Shown: positions 1-10,501 of the stretch, one piece after another
How the letters are laid out: the number at the start of each line of letters is the position of its first letter
Position numbering within the stretch: position 1 is the first letter of the stretch
DNA from: Mesostigma viride
Taxonomy: Eukaryota; Streptophyta; Mesostigmatophyceae; Mesostigmatales; Mesostigmataceae
Direction: 5' to 3'
DNA: 64,000 nt
Assembly: GCA_009746045.1 (NCBI GenBank)
Contig: RPFO01000667.1
Span: 3,174,273 to 3,238,272 of the forward strand
Position numbers and translations under genes: made by a program
Notes under the pieces: generated by a model
What the model was told of the DNA's origin: nothing
What the model saw: the letters and a program-made list of their open reading frames with translations, nothing else
Database searches by the model: none

Positions 1-2
1 AA

Positions 3-233
3 ATTCGTGTGAACCCGAAGAAGTTTCTCGAGAAACAGGCTGGAATCCCATGCTCTGAGGAGATGCTGGCTTTGCTGAACTGCATGCGCGCGAATGACTG
101 GAACGACAGCCCTTGCAGCAAGTACTGGAATGCCCTGCGGTCCTGTGAAGAAAACAGGAAAACCGGAGCAAGCAAAAACCCGTACCGGTCGATTAACCAC
201 AACCTCGCGCGTTTTGCAAAGATGACCAAATGA
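3..233 (+). CDS. Twin CX9C (CHCH) protein, mS37/Mrp10-like, 3' exon
   Basis: The reading frame is open from the left edge to TGA at 231-233. It encodes a small basic protein beginning around VNPKKFLEKQAGIP. Counting from the valine at position 9, cysteines fall at residues 15, 25, 36 and 46, spaced CX9C-X10-CX9C. This is the coiled-coil-helix-coiled-coil-helix fold imported by the Mia40 disulfide relay into the mitochondrial intermembrane space, or retained in the mitoribosome. The short length and basic tail after the second CX9C resemble the small mitoribosomal subunit protein mS37 (CHCHD1/Mrp10), but other CHCH proteins are possible. No ATG is visible (position 9 is GTG), so the true start probably lies upstream, outside the window. 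The fold is fairly certain; the exact orthologue is inferred. Confidence 0.7.
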   Translation: MRVNPKKFLEKQAGIPCSEEMLALLNCMRANDWNDSPCSKYWNALRSCEENRKTGASKNPYRSINHNLARFAKMTK

Positions 234-1000
234 ATAATGTGCATCGAACTGGGGCCTCCAGTTTACGGACTGGGACACCTTCAGTTGCTGCCGCCGTGAG
301 CGTGCAGCTGAAAAGTGCTGCCTGCAGCGATGCCCTTGACATGCTGCCTATGACCTCAATGTCAGCGGTGTGGACGAGAAGGCGAGAAGACAAGTGGGGA
401 TGCTGTCTCGCTAGCAACCGCGGCCTTCACTAGCAGCAAGCTGTTTGAGTTACCGGGGCTGCACTGTGTGGCCAGTCCATGTGGCTGAAGCATGGTTGTT
501 GGGTCGCCACGCTCCAGATTAAGCTCCCTCCAAGCATGCTCTACGAGGATACCCGCTCCTCGTGGTTCACGGCCGCTGGAGGCTTTGAGGACCTCGTTTT
601 CCTCTTTAGTAACCGACGTGCCACAGTTCGCTACTCCTGGGGGCGTGGTGGGATGATGCTAAATGAGGCACGGGTACGACCTTTTGCCTGGTTAACAGCA
701 CGTGGTTAACAGCAGCACTTGAAAGCTACAAAGTACCAGCTGCCCCTCACCTGCCATGCTTTGAGACTCTCAGAAGAGCAGGTGCGCTAACCCGCAAGAT
801 CGACCTTGGCGCTGTTTCATACTGTAGTGGACAAGTAAGCATGGGGGGGTAATGCACTGAAGACACATAACATGCCGGGTGCAAACTGATATATTAAATA
901 TTTCTAATGATTCACATGGCTGCCTGACATAGCCATTGCATTGACGTACCAATCTCAGTTACCACCCTTCCAGGCTTTCATCCTCTGCTCATGGGCAGGA
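234..1000. other. Intergenic, presumed 3' UTR and spacer
   Basis: No exon-like or repeat-family sequence is recognised here. Short ORFs on both strands show no domain or codon pattern. Confidence 0.4.
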
Positions 1001-1371
1001 CGCAAGCATGATGCCCCTTGACTGTTCAGACACATTTATCAAGGAGACAACCAGTGCAGGCCAGAAATCCTATTTATTGCTGCTTGCCGCGGCTTCTGTA
1101 CATACAGCTTGGGAAAGCGATCGCAGCAGTGGTGCTTACAAGTGGACACTCATGGTCGCTAGGAACAAACGCACTGATCACGCAAGAACTTGTTTTTTTA
1201 GCTAAACCAGCCTTACTCTGAACGTTAGCCAGCCATAATTTTCACGCACAAGGCTACGTACTTCCACCTCCATTCAGATTGATTTCCATGATCTTGAACG
1301 ACTCGACAAACGCGGATAACATAACAGCAGGCTCGAGCTACCGTTAATTAATTAATTAGACTCGAGCTACC

Positions 1372-2493
1372 ATTAATTAGACTCGTGCTCCCGTTGGGGA
1401 GTCACGGAGCATTAGCCCCGATGGATGGATGGATTAGTTAATTAATTAATAGCCCCGATGGATGGATGGGTGCAAACAGTCCTACCGGTCTAATCTATCT
1501 ACAACAGCTACCTACAACATCTATCTAAAGCTATCAACTTCAACTCTACCCTAGGGGAGCTGTCTGGCGTGCCTCCCGCGGGTTTGCACACGCGGGCGCT
1601 TCCCCACGGGGGGGGCTCGTTGTTCTCTATGATAAATGGCATGCCAAGGTAAAGGTCCTCATTGCGGACATGAGCAGCATATCCTACTCTGAAAATGGAT
1701 CGCAGCAGGTTGGTGACCGCGCCGTCCAGCTTGCGGGCCAGGTCGGCCGTGAGGGTCCACGTCTCGGCCCCATACGTAAGAACAGGAAGGACGAGGACCT
1801 TAAACAGGTCCTGTATCTCGATCTTGCCAAGGGGCTTGCGCCACAGGGCCCGGTAATGGCGTAAAGCGTTCCAGGCGAGGGAGATGCGGTGGTCCACATC
1901 AGCCTCGCAGCTGGGAAGCAGGCTGCCCAGCAGCTTGACGCGGTCCCGATACAGGACTCGAGAGCCATCAAGGAGAAAGCGGTCGGGCGGTGGGTGGGAG
2001 AGCCCAATCGCCAGAGCCTCTGTCTTCTTGCTGACCTCAAGCCCCACTGCCCGAGCCTCGATAGCCAGGCAGTCAAGCCATGTCTGCACGTGCCCAGTGT
2101 CCTCGAAGAGGGTGGTGTCGTCTGCGTAGATGATGTCCGCCAGCCGAATCTTCGTTTCCGCTCCGCCATGTCAGAAGTGGTTGGCAACCTGCACCCCTGG
2201 TTCCCTACCCACGATGCGGGCAAATCGCTTGCGCGCCTGAATCATTACGTATTCGACCACAATAATGAACAGGTAGGGCGACAGCACGCAGCCCTGCCAC
2301 ACACCCTTCTGTAAAGGGCATGGTGGCGTGGTCCCGTAAGAAGTGCGCACCGAAGTGGTGGACCCTTCATACAGGTTGCGGATGACAGCAATAAGGGGGC
2401 GGGGGATCCGGAACAGCTCGAGGATGTCCCATAATAGCGCAGGGCGCAGGCCAGAAAACCGAATCGAAGGCTTTGATGAAGTCCACCAGCACA
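1372..2493 (-). mobile_element. LINE-1 copy A (5'-truncated non-LTR retrotransposon)
   Basis: Read on the minus strand, this starts at the codons for LVDFIKAF in the reverse transcriptase palm and runs through the region matching LTYGAETWTLT and the end of the ORF. It finishes in the family 3' UTR with a (TTAA)n tail at 1372-1380. Several frameshifts break the ORF, for example between the 2171-2503 and 1508-2089 frames. It is flanked by GAGCTACC at 1364-1371 and 2494-2501, a target-site duplication. Copies B (30156) and C (57345) are close relatives. It is a dead copy. Confidence 0.85.
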
Positions 2494-2501
2494 GAGCTAC
2501 C

Positions 2502-2665
2502 ATTAAATTAAATTAAATTAAATTAAATTAAATTAAATTAAATTAAATTAAATTAAATTAAATTAAATTAAATTAAATTAAATTAAATTAAATTAAATTA
2601 AATTAAATTAAATTAAATTAAATTAAATTAAATTAAATTAAATTAAATTAAAATTAAATTAAATT
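2502..2665. repeat. (ATTAA)n microsatellite, expanded LINE-2 tail
   Basis: About 160 bp of near-perfect AATTA pentanucleotide repeats lie between the target motif at 2494-2501 and the minus-strand LINE-2 3' UTR. Other LINE-2 copies end in short versions of the same repeat (4150-4170, 10120-10138), so this array is an expanded retrotransposon tail. Confidence 0.9.
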
Positions 2666-2923
2666 ATAACATGCCTCCGTTGGGGGGTCATGTAGCACAT
2701 ATTCCTTGATGGGTGGTGGAAAGGAGAGAGCCGCGTAATCGAACTATCCTAACGCTAAGCTACCTAGTCTAGAAAATCCTAACTGCCCTACTCGTCAAAA
2801 CGCCTCCTCCTCTTGGGGGGAGGGGGCTTGCCCACAGGGTCGGGCGTGTGAGCCTTGACAATCTTCTGCCACCGCGTCTTGTTCTGCATGGCAGTCCAAA
2901 GAAGGGAGAGAGAGTGGATGCGA
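2502..2923 (-). mobile_element. LINE-2 3'-end fragment
   Basis: On the minus strand the segment encodes the end of the LINE-2 ORF (the region matching WTAMQNKKRWQKIVQAHT in the 9452-9991 copy). This is followed by the 3' UTR with the AATATGTGCTACATGA hairpin region and the pentanucleotide tail. It is bounded by GAGCTACC at 2494-2501 and 2924-2931, so it is a third insertion at the same target. Confidence 0.8.
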
Positions 2924-3129
2924 GAGCTACCATGGTCCCTATTTTCTATATTTCCAGCCTGCGTTGGTTTTCTCAGTGATAAGTAAGTAAGTCACACATC
3001 CACCATTTCTATGAAGGGTCCCAAGCCCAGCCAGGTCCGTACCGCTGACGGCGTTACTCCGGCGTTCCTCCTGCACACAGGGGGGTGGTAGGGCTGTGTG
3101 CTCTCCCCACATCTATTCATCATAATTAA

Positions 3130-3330
3130 TTCTCCATTGGGAGCATATTGAATTGAATTGAATTGTAACATAACTCCGTTGGGAGTATATGTAGCACATA
3201 GCCCAGAGAAGGGGCATATGGCCTATCATACATTCTAAGCTACTTCCTGCAAGGGTGGGAATGTAAACAACACTTGCTCTAGGTGCACTAGGGCACCTGC
3301 ACCACCCAGAGTTTCAGGCAACACCCAGCG
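3130..3330 (-). mobile_element. LINE-3-type 3' UTR fragment
   Basis: The segment contains the family signature: a GAATT tail, then AACTCCGTTGGGAG, then GGGGCATATGG and a block resembling TACATTCTGGGCTAC, in minus orientation. It matches 4171-4290, 4900-5075, 5090-5200 and 61430-61640. There is no coding potential. Confidence 0.6.
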
Positions 3331-3595
3331 AAGGGGAGCCTGTCATAGGTGGGGAAGATCATCATGGCTATACAAGAGCTAGGACATAGCTTCTCTACAG
3401 AGAGCATCTCTCTGCATGGCATAGCATAACTAAATAAAGCTAGGCATCATCTGGAGTGTGGCTCATCATAGGCACACATGTACATGATTAAATAAAGCGC
3501 GTGGCTTAGCTGGGATAGGGCCTCTAGGAGGCGTACATGTACATGGCCACGGTCTATCTATTCTGCACTACTGCTGTATTCCCCTAAACTGGGGC

Positions 3596-3870
3596 GTCTG
3601 GAGTCGCTGGGGCCGCGGGGGTCGCCTGCCAGGGCTTGTGGCCGACGTAGATGGCCGCCCCCTTCCAGTACACCGGCTGCCCCGCCTTGGTCTGCCGGAG
3701 CTGGAGGTAGGTCGGCCATAGCTCCCGTCGCCGTTGTTGCTGCGCCAGGGTCAAGTCGTCGTCAAGGGTGAAGAGAGTCTTCTCGAGCCGCTTGCGGCGT
3801 CTGAGAAAAGAAATCTTGTCCGCCGGGGTCTTAAAGGTGAGAAGGAGCGGGGGCGGCCCTGCCTTATACC
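3596..3870 (-). pseudogene. LINE ORF1 fragment (LDDDLT motif)
   Basis: Minus-strand translation gives GPPPLLLTF, then FLRRRKRLEK, then LDDDLTLAQQQRRRELWP, then VYWKGAAIYVG. The same order of motifs occurs at 32780-33082 (GPPPVVLTF, FLSRRKKL, LDDDLTPAQQQQRRDQWP). This is the conserved C-terminal part of the nucleic-acid-binding ORF1 or N-terminal protein of these LINEs. Flanking ORF1 sequence is missing, so it is a relic. Confidence 0.6.
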
Positions 3871-4034
3871 CTACCTTTTTTTGGGGGGGAGCATATGTGA
3901 CACATTAATTAATTAATTAATAGACACGTGACTGCGTCACATGAGCATAAGTCCTCAGTGGGAGGCGAACATGGGATGGAATGGATTTATGGTTAGTAAC
4001 ATAACTCCGTTGGGACTATATGTGGCACATATCC

Positions 4035-4170
4035 CAGAGATTTTTTCTAGACTAGATAGATTAGCGTTATAGGATAGTCAGATTACGCGGCTCTCTCCAC
4101 TCCACCACCCATCAAGGAATATGTGCTACATGATCTCCCAGCGGAGGCATGTTATAATTTAATTTAATTT
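4035..4170 (+). mobile_element. LINE-2 3' stub
   Basis: A block at 4040-4170 matches the LINE-2 3' UTR at 10000-10138 (TAGACTAG, GATTACGCGGCTC, CATCAAGGAATATGTGCTAC, the CTCCCAGCGGAGG hairpin and an AATTT tail). Its tail abuts the tail of a minus-strand LINE-3 element. Confidence 0.75.
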
Positions 4171-4755
4171 TTTTAATATCCCAGAGAAAGGGCATATGGC
4201 TTTTAATACATTCTGGGCTACTTCCTGTAAGAGTGGAATGTAAACAACACTTGCTCTAGGTGCCCCAAGGGCACCTGCACCACCATGCTGTCTCGGAGCT
4301 CAACCCAACTAAGGGGAATGGATGGTGTAAGCTATCTAGGTCCTAGTTACAGGGTTGTGGGCACCACGGCCCGAATCGCTATGAATGCCATACGCGGTCA
4401 CACGCGGAGCCCCCACAGACTTGGGGGTGGTCGCCTTCATCACTACTTGCCATCTATCCTTGCGTACTATCTGCCTCCATATTGCAGACAAACCAGGAGG
4501 CTGCCCGGGTGTGAGCCCGTCTCGTCTAGTGTAGCACATGTCCATGCCAAGTCTATCACGAAAAGTCCACGGGTGGCGGCCCTGCCCCGCGCGGTCTGGG
4601 GCACACCAGGTGAGGACATATCGCCCAGGCTGGGTGGGCTTGGTGCCAGCTAGTCTATCTGATGTGTCTACCTGATCTGTGCGGGCCAGGTGCCCGGCTA
4701 GGCCCAGGCGCCTGTGCCTAATAATGTGGGAAACATAGGGCAAATCAGCGTACAA
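4171..4755 (-). pseudogene. LINE-3 reverse transcriptase C-terminal fragment
   Basis: The minus-strand frame at 4336-4755 encodes HIIRHRRLGLAGHLARTDQ, then VDTSDRLAGTKPTQPGRYVLT, then SAIWRQIVRKDRWQ. This is the conserved region after the reverse transcriptase (IKQRRLQLVGHLARTNQVDT in LINE-1). It continues into a 3' UTR containing GGGGCATATGG. Copies lie at 46405-47010 and, split, at 37150-38700. Only the last part of the ORF remains. Confidence 0.75.
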
Positions 4756-4789
4756 TCCTCATTACTATAATGTGCAAACCAAAGGGGAT

Positions 4790-5220
4790 GTTAAGGGCCT
4801 TGCGCAGCATCTTGGTGACGTTGCCGTTGAGTCGATGTTCCAGCTCCTAGCTGCGTCAGAGAATCACATATCCCTGATGATCTTCCACCCTATGTCCGCA
4901 CCTTAGGTGCTGGAATACATTGTGGTGCAGGTGCACTTTGTGCACCTAGAGCAGGTGTAGTTTACACCCTACCCTTCAAATGCAGGATGTAGCCCAGAAT
5001 GTATTAAAAGCCATATGCACCCCTTCTCAGGGATATGTGCTACATGTACTCCCACCGGAGATATGTTACAATTTGACTCAATTTTTAATCCCTGAGAAGG
5101 GGCATATGGTTTTCAATACATTCTGGGCTACAGCCTGCAGGTGGGGGATGTAAATTGCCACCTATACTCTGGCACCATGCACCATGATGTATCATACCTA
5201 AAAGGCCTGGCATAGGGTGG
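4790..5220. repeat. Inverted pair of LINE-3-type 3' UTR fragments
   Basis: A plus-strand fragment (about 4870-5075, ending in the TACTCCCACCGGAGATATG hairpin) faces a minus-strand fragment (about 5090-5200, beginning CCTGAGAAGGGGCATATGG). The arrangement makes a tail-to-tail inverted repeat. The same unit recurs at 61430-61640. Confidence 0.6.
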
Positions 5221-5459
5221 AAATGACAAGACATCACATAGCATGAATGCATCACATAGCATAAAAATGGCTGACGGCGGTATGGCTGACGGCGGAGCTC
5301 AGAACTTTTGCGTATGAGCCCCATTGAAATTCAGTCAGATCACTTGCATTGGATGCGCCTTTTAAATACGCACTCGCCAGTACAATCGGTTACGTATGCG
5401 GCTGAAATGTAAGATCGAAAACTTTATGCACGTGACAAGGAATTAACGCGTAGACTCAG

Positions 5460-6260
5460 GCTATGACGACTAACGCACACTGCAGTTGCTTGAGAAATCT
5501 GAGGCCGCTCTGGAGGACTTATCTGAAAAACGTGCCCACAAGAGCGCGGCAGAGGAGTTTGTCGACGCGCTGGACATCCCGGCCAGCCACGCCCAGCTGC
5601 CCGCTGCCGGCCCGGCATCGGCCCTTCGGCACCTCGCTGGCAAGCTGCCCGCGGCAGGCCGGGGCCCTGCTGCCCCCCCGCCGCCCGCCCCGCTTCACCA
5701 GCCTGCACCGCCGGCTCCCCGCCGTCATCCAGGCCCGGCTTAAGCCCTGCGCGACAACCGCGACTCCGCCCCGCTACGCCCGCCTAGCTCAAAGCCAAGT
5801 ACCACTCGGCCACGCATCCGGCAGGCGACCCGAAGGAGCACTGAGGAGGACCTCCATGTCCGCGAGTACTTCGCCCACCTCAAGGACCAGCACGCCAAGT
5901 ACGCCTGGACCCGCCTGCGTCACGCCCAACGGCCAGCCGACGGCGCGCTGCCGGCGCCGCGGACGCTCTCTGGCTCACCGCAGCAGCAGCTTGACCAGTG
6001 GTATTCCTCCCAACTGGTCCCGGCTGCTCGGCGCCCCCCCCGCCGCCTCCACCGCTGGGCCGTCTGGCGGCCGCGCGCCTGGTGACTGCGGGCGTCGGCT
6101 GCGCCGCCCACGCCGCCCGCCCGGCTGAGCAGGACTACACATACCCGGCCCTGACGGAACCCCTGGCCGACCCCAACGATCGAGCTACCGCCGTTCACCG
6201 AGCTCGGGCTGCATGAGCACCGCCGCCAGCAACTCCGCTTCTACGCCGCGCGGTTGGACC
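5460..6260 (+). other. GC-rich block, probable decayed LINE interior
   Basis: The segment is markedly GC-richer than its flanks and resembles the linker between endonuclease and reverse transcriptase of LINE-2 (7600-8100), with broken frames. No clean domain is visible. The long ORFs here are mostly by-products of GC-rich composition. Confidence 0.35.
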
Positions 6261-7012
6261 CGTGACCAGCTCCCTTCCCCGGTGATTAATTAAGCTGACG
6301 GCGCTCACGGGGTTCCTAGTTAGTCTAAGTCTCCCGCCTGTAGCCTAAGTGGACACGTACGTGTCAGTACCGCCAGCACCCAACTGGGTACTGGGACAGT
6401 ACTGGACTAGAGCAGCTGTGGCATGGACACGTGGCTGTACTCAGTATGTGATGAGCCGGTACCTCAGTACCGCGGGACTGTAGTTGTCATGTTAGGACTG
6501 ACTAGATCAGGTTGTAACTGATAGGTTAGTCCATCCAGGATCAGTAAGTTAGAGTTAACTTACGCAAAGTCTGGCCAGCCATCTCTGACGGCTGGCCAGC
6601 TGTATATGTGCCATTCTATCCTAATGCCAAGGTGTCTCGTCGTCCTCATACTGAGCCATTTGTCACTCTCCCATGGCAGTCAGTGACCACCGCGGTCTGA
6701 GTTGCCATAACTTGCATTAAAAAACCCCACCAAAACAACGTGCGTGCGACGAGCACACGAAACCAGCTTTGTTAATTGTACATTCATTTCCGTTTTTACA
6801 CCATCTCACAAAATGTCGAACAACCAGTCGAACAAGGGTAAGGCGGCTCACACCGCCAGCTCCCTCTCTCCGACGTCCTCCTCATCGGGGACGTCCGACT
6901 CGGAGTTAGCATTCTATACCAGCAGATGCGGGAGGAGAGTGCTCGCAGCTAGAGAGGAGTCTGCACACTCGATGACGCAAAGTTTCTAACCCCACGCCTT
7001 ATATGGTGGCAC

Positions 7013-7438
7013 ATGTCACCTCATGCATTTGATCGGGGCGGTCTAAACACCACCTCACGGTTGGGGTGGGCTACGCACCCCATAATTAACTTGATAGACA
7101 GTGGCGGCGGTGGTCTACCTGAGTTGGAACGCCAGAAGTTATTCGAGGACTTGCATAGCCTTGAGGGGGCCACCCCGGCCCGCCACTTTTTGGTTATGCT
7201 GCTCGACGCCAACGCCACGTTCCCCGTGGGCACTGCTGGCAGTCGCTTTGCGCCTGCGCCAGCATGGCTGCTAACGACAACACTCCCCTATTTCGTGCCT
7301 TTTTGCGGGATAGCGGGATGGTTGCTGTCAACTGTCACTTCCAACGTCCCTCACAGGACTGAGGACTTGGTCACTTTTCGGGGCCCTTACTGCCGTCAGG
7401 CCTGCCTGGACTACGTGGTGGTACGGCAGCCCAGCTAG
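7013..7438 (+). pseudogene. LINE-2 endonuclease domain remnant
   Basis: The frame encodes residues resembling an apurinic-like endonuclease: LVMLLDANATF (cf. the GDFNA motif) and, near the C-terminus, LDYVVVRQ (cf. the SRIDYVL/LDHV motif). It would nick target DNA for target-primed reverse transcription. The N-terminal catalytic Asn/Glu region is missing or out of frame. Confidence 0.5.
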
Positions 7439-8284
7439 GTGCACTTCGGTTCTGGACACCCGAGTGTTCAACACGCCCACGGTGTGCTGTGACCACGGTC
7501 CGGTTGGTGCGCGCGACCATTCGGCTCCGGTTCCATGTCCCCGAGCGCCGCGCCCCAGTGGCCCGCCCCGACTGGTCTGCTCTACGCCCGGTCCGGGGAG
7601 ATCCTGAGGACTGGACGGACGCCGAGCGCGAGCGCTGAACCGGTGCCGACGGGAGTACCTGGCAACCCTGGACGCCCAGGCGGACGTCGACGAGCTGGAC
7701 ATTGAAGGGTGCTCCCAACGCCGCCATTTTTGCGGGCTTTGCGGCCCGCGCCCCGGCCGTTGCTGCATGGCGGCCCGGCACCTGCTGGTCATGCCCCGCC
7801 GCCGCCCCGGCCCGCTCTACCGCCAGGACCCCAAGGTCTTGGCCGCCCGGCACCGCCTCAAGCGTAACCGCGGGACCCGCCGTGCAGAAACCGGTGCTCA
7901 AGGCCGCCCTTGTGCAGAGGCCTACGAGCACGCTCAGGACGCAGACTCAGGCGGCCCAGTGCATCGAAGATGCCAAGGCCTGCCAAGCTCGCAACCAGGG
8001 CAAGGACATGTGGTACCACCTCGACCGGCTCGGCGGCCGGCCGCGGCAGCGCACCCCGGTGGAGCACACGGGGCCACGGCACGGCGCCGGTCAGCCTTGA
8101 CCGCTGGTAATTGGCCCACAATGTTTCCTAGCTTGACAGGTGGGGCTCGCGCCCCAGCCCCCCCGCCGCTTCACCCCGAGACGGCCGCCCGTCTCGGTGT
8201 TGCCGGACCCCCCCCGCCGCCGGCGCCCCCCTCCTTGGCCGCGGACTACCAACTAGTCCCCACCTTGCAGGAGCCCTGGCTGCC

Positions 8285-9991
8285 TTGCCAGTTGCCAACA
8301 ACGACGTCGTCCATCCCTTCACTTTGAAGGAATTGGACAGCGCCCTTGCTCGCCTGCGGTACGACGCGGCGGTCGGTGCCGACCACCTTTCTGCTGAGCT
8401 GCTGAAGACCCCTGACCCGGCGGTGAGGGATCTTCTGCTGGCGTTCCGCAACCGTGTTCTGCTCTCTGACGAGCCTCCGCCTGTTGAGTGGCAGACGGCC
8501 ATCCGCGTCATGCTGTACAAGAAGGGCTCTGCTGCTGACCCCGGCAACTACATATCGGGGTGTCTGCCTCCAGAGCCGCGCTGAAGGTCTTCATGCGCAT
8601 GATGCTGCACAGGCTCCGCGCTGGACCCACACCTGGGTGAGTCTCAGATGGGTTTTCACCGTGGTCGTAACACTGTCATGGCTGTATTTGTCGCGCGCCG
8701 GTTGATGGAGGAGGTGCGCGTTGCCTTTGCCCTGATGGTTTGCCGCTGGTCTTCATTTTTGTTGACTATATCAAGGCCTTTGACACGGTCCTCTGGGAGG
8801 CTCTTTGGGCCATCCTAGCTCTGGATCGGGTACCACCAGCGTTTATTGCTGCCATTCGTCGACTGTATGAGGGCTCACAGGCAGTAGTGCGGACTGCGGA
8901 AGGTACCACCCCGACCATTCCCCCTTCACCACGGGGTGTGGCAAGGTTGTGTCCTGTCCCCATACCTGTTCATTATTGTCGTGGATCACATCATGCGCCG
9001 GGCACGTGCGCGCTGTACTGCTCTTAAGGGGTTCGGGCCCGGCTTGGACATCCTTAACGAGCGCGAGCACGGCGGGGTTGGCACTGGCTACCGCCTGGCC
9101 GACCTGATTTTTGCGGACTGACACCACCCTCATCGCGCGCCCCGAGCACATTCAGACCTCAGTGGCTGGACTGTCTGGGCTTGGAGGCGAGGGTGGTCGG
9201 TGGCGTTGGAGATTAGTGTCAAAACTGAGGCGATGGTGATTGGGGCCTCCAGTCGCCCACCGCTGCCGCGCCTGCTCGACGGGACGGATGTTCCGTTCCG
9301 TGACCGCTTCAAACTGCTGGGGAGTGCTCATGCTCCCTGACACCGCCGACGATGTGGACATCCGCATCGGCCTGGCCTGGGCCAGGCTCTGTTTGCTCAA
9401 CACCTACTGGCGCTCGAAGCTAGGGCCTGGGCGAGTGCTCACTGCAAGCGCATGCTCTTCAAGGTCCTCGTCCTCACGGTGCTTACGTATGGCGCCGAGG
9501 CGTGGACACTCACGGACACACCAGTTGGCAGCTACGCTCGACGGCAATTTATGCTCAGAAAGGTCCTGAATGTAGGGTTTTCCAAGCGTAGGTCATTAGA
9601 GTCTTTGTATCAGGGTATGCCTCGTATTTCGGACGAGATTAGGCAGCGTAGGATAGCATTCGTAGGACATCTTGCTCGCACCAGCCAGGTGGACACCGCC
9701 TTTGGTCTGGCCGGCCCCCAGCGGCTTGGCCAACCAGGGCGGCATATTTTGACCTGGCCTGGCCCCAAGGACATTCCCAGGAAGCTAGGTAAACCTGCCA
9801 TGAACTACACCCAGATGTTGCTGGCCGACCTACTGGTCCCAGCTCAGTTTGAACACCGCATCCACTCCCTCTCCCTTCTTTGGACTGCCATGCAGAACAA
9901 GAAGCGGTGGCAGAAGATTGTCCAGGCTCACACGCCAGCCCCTGTGGGCAAGCCACCCCTCCCCAAGAGGAAGGGGCGTTTTGCTGAATAG
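8285..9991 (+). pseudogene. LINE-2 reverse transcriptase, frameshifted
   Basis: At least four frames are needed to follow the domain. They are 8285-8584 (fingers), 8740-9030 (motif A, FVDYIKAFD), 8936-9121 (motif B, QGCVLSPYLFIIVV, up to motif C FAD, then stop) and 9452-9991 (thumb and C-terminal GHLARTSQVDT). Family proteins copy element RNA at the nicked target; this copy cannot. Confidence 0.8.
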
Positions 9992-10138
9992 TGTAGTTAG
10001 GATTTTATAGACTAGCTAGCTTAGAGTTAGGTTAGTTCGATTACCCGGCTTCCTCCACGTACCTCCGCCCCCCATCAAGGAATATGTGCTACATGATCTC
10101 CCCACGGAGGCATGTTATAATTTAATTTTATTTAATTT

Positions 10139-10228
10139 AGGTTAGTTCGATTACGCGGCTTCGCCCACCTCCACCCATCCAGCAAGGAATATGTGCTACA
10201 TGATCTCCCAACGGAGTCATGTTATAAT
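10139..10228 (+). mobile_element. Second LINE-2 3' stub in tandem
   Basis: About 90 bp repeat the last part of the LINE-2 3' UTR (GTTAGTTCGATTACGCGGC, GGAATATGTGCTACATGAT, CTCCCAACGGAGTC, AATTT tail) immediately after the end of the larger copy. Confidence 0.8.
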
Positions 10229-10239
10229 TTAATTTAATT

Positions 10240-10350
10240 TGATATAATGATGCAGACGATCTACCTGTAACTTTCGTGTAATTATTTTCTAATGAGATTA
10301 GCATAGTACTCCGTGGCATGCCCATGCGCATGACACGCAAGTACCTACTT
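10240..10350 (+). repeat. Dispersed repeat shared with 28440-28590 (inverted)
   Basis: The block TTTCGTGTAATTATTTTC, then TAATGAGATTAGCAT, then ACTCCGTGGCATGCCCAT, then GCGCATGACACG appears reverse-complemented at 28440-28590. Nothing else about it is recognised. Confidence 0.7.
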
Positions 10351-10501
10351 ACTTAGTACTTAGCTTGAATAAAACTCTTTACATGTAGCCATGAGAAACC
10401 ATCTGGAAAGTGGTGAGACAATCAAGAATGGACAGTTAAAATGCTCCAAAATACGGTAGAGCAAAGAATCTGAGGTTATGTATTACCTGCTTCTTCTTTA
10501 A

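Larger units (their letters stand above)
1036..3000 (-). mobile_element. Repeat family X, copy 1, interrupted by three LINE insertions
   Basis: Minus-strand family X sequence covers about 1100-1342 and resumes at 2932-3000. It matches the copies at 28595-28800 and 35240-35945, including the stretches around AGCCAGCCATAAT, GAACGACTCGA and CTCGAGCTACC. A short plus-strand piece of the family head (AAGGAGACAACCAG) lies at about 1038-1066. The block is split at GAGCTACC|ATGGTCC by three LINE-derived insertions. Family X is not classified; see the entry at 26335. Confidence 0.6.
6700..10138 (+). mobile_element. LINE-2, near full-length APE-type non-LTR retrotransposon (inactive)
   Basis: A 5' UTR-like stretch leads to ATG at 6812 (MSNNQSNKGK). 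Next come endonuclease-like residues at 7013-7438 (FLVMLLDANATF and LDYVVVR), an RT fingers region at 8285-8584 (VVHPFTLKELDSALARLRYD and ALAR...GADHLSAELL), palm residues at 8740-9030 (FVDYIKAFDTVLW, GVWQGCVLSPYLFIIVVD), and the post-RT region at 9452-9991 (LTYGAEAWTLT). The element ends in a 3' UTR with hairpin CTCCCCACGGAGG and an AATTT tail. Numerous frameshifts separate these blocks, and the catalytic FADD codons near 9113-9122 are broken by an extra base (GCGGACTGACACC). The element is dead. Confidence 0.8.

Noticed and set aside
7..47. GTG at position 9 as a true start codon for the CHCH protein
   Set aside because: In a eukaryotic nuclear gene an ATG is expected; the frame is open to the left edge, so the start is most likely outside the window.
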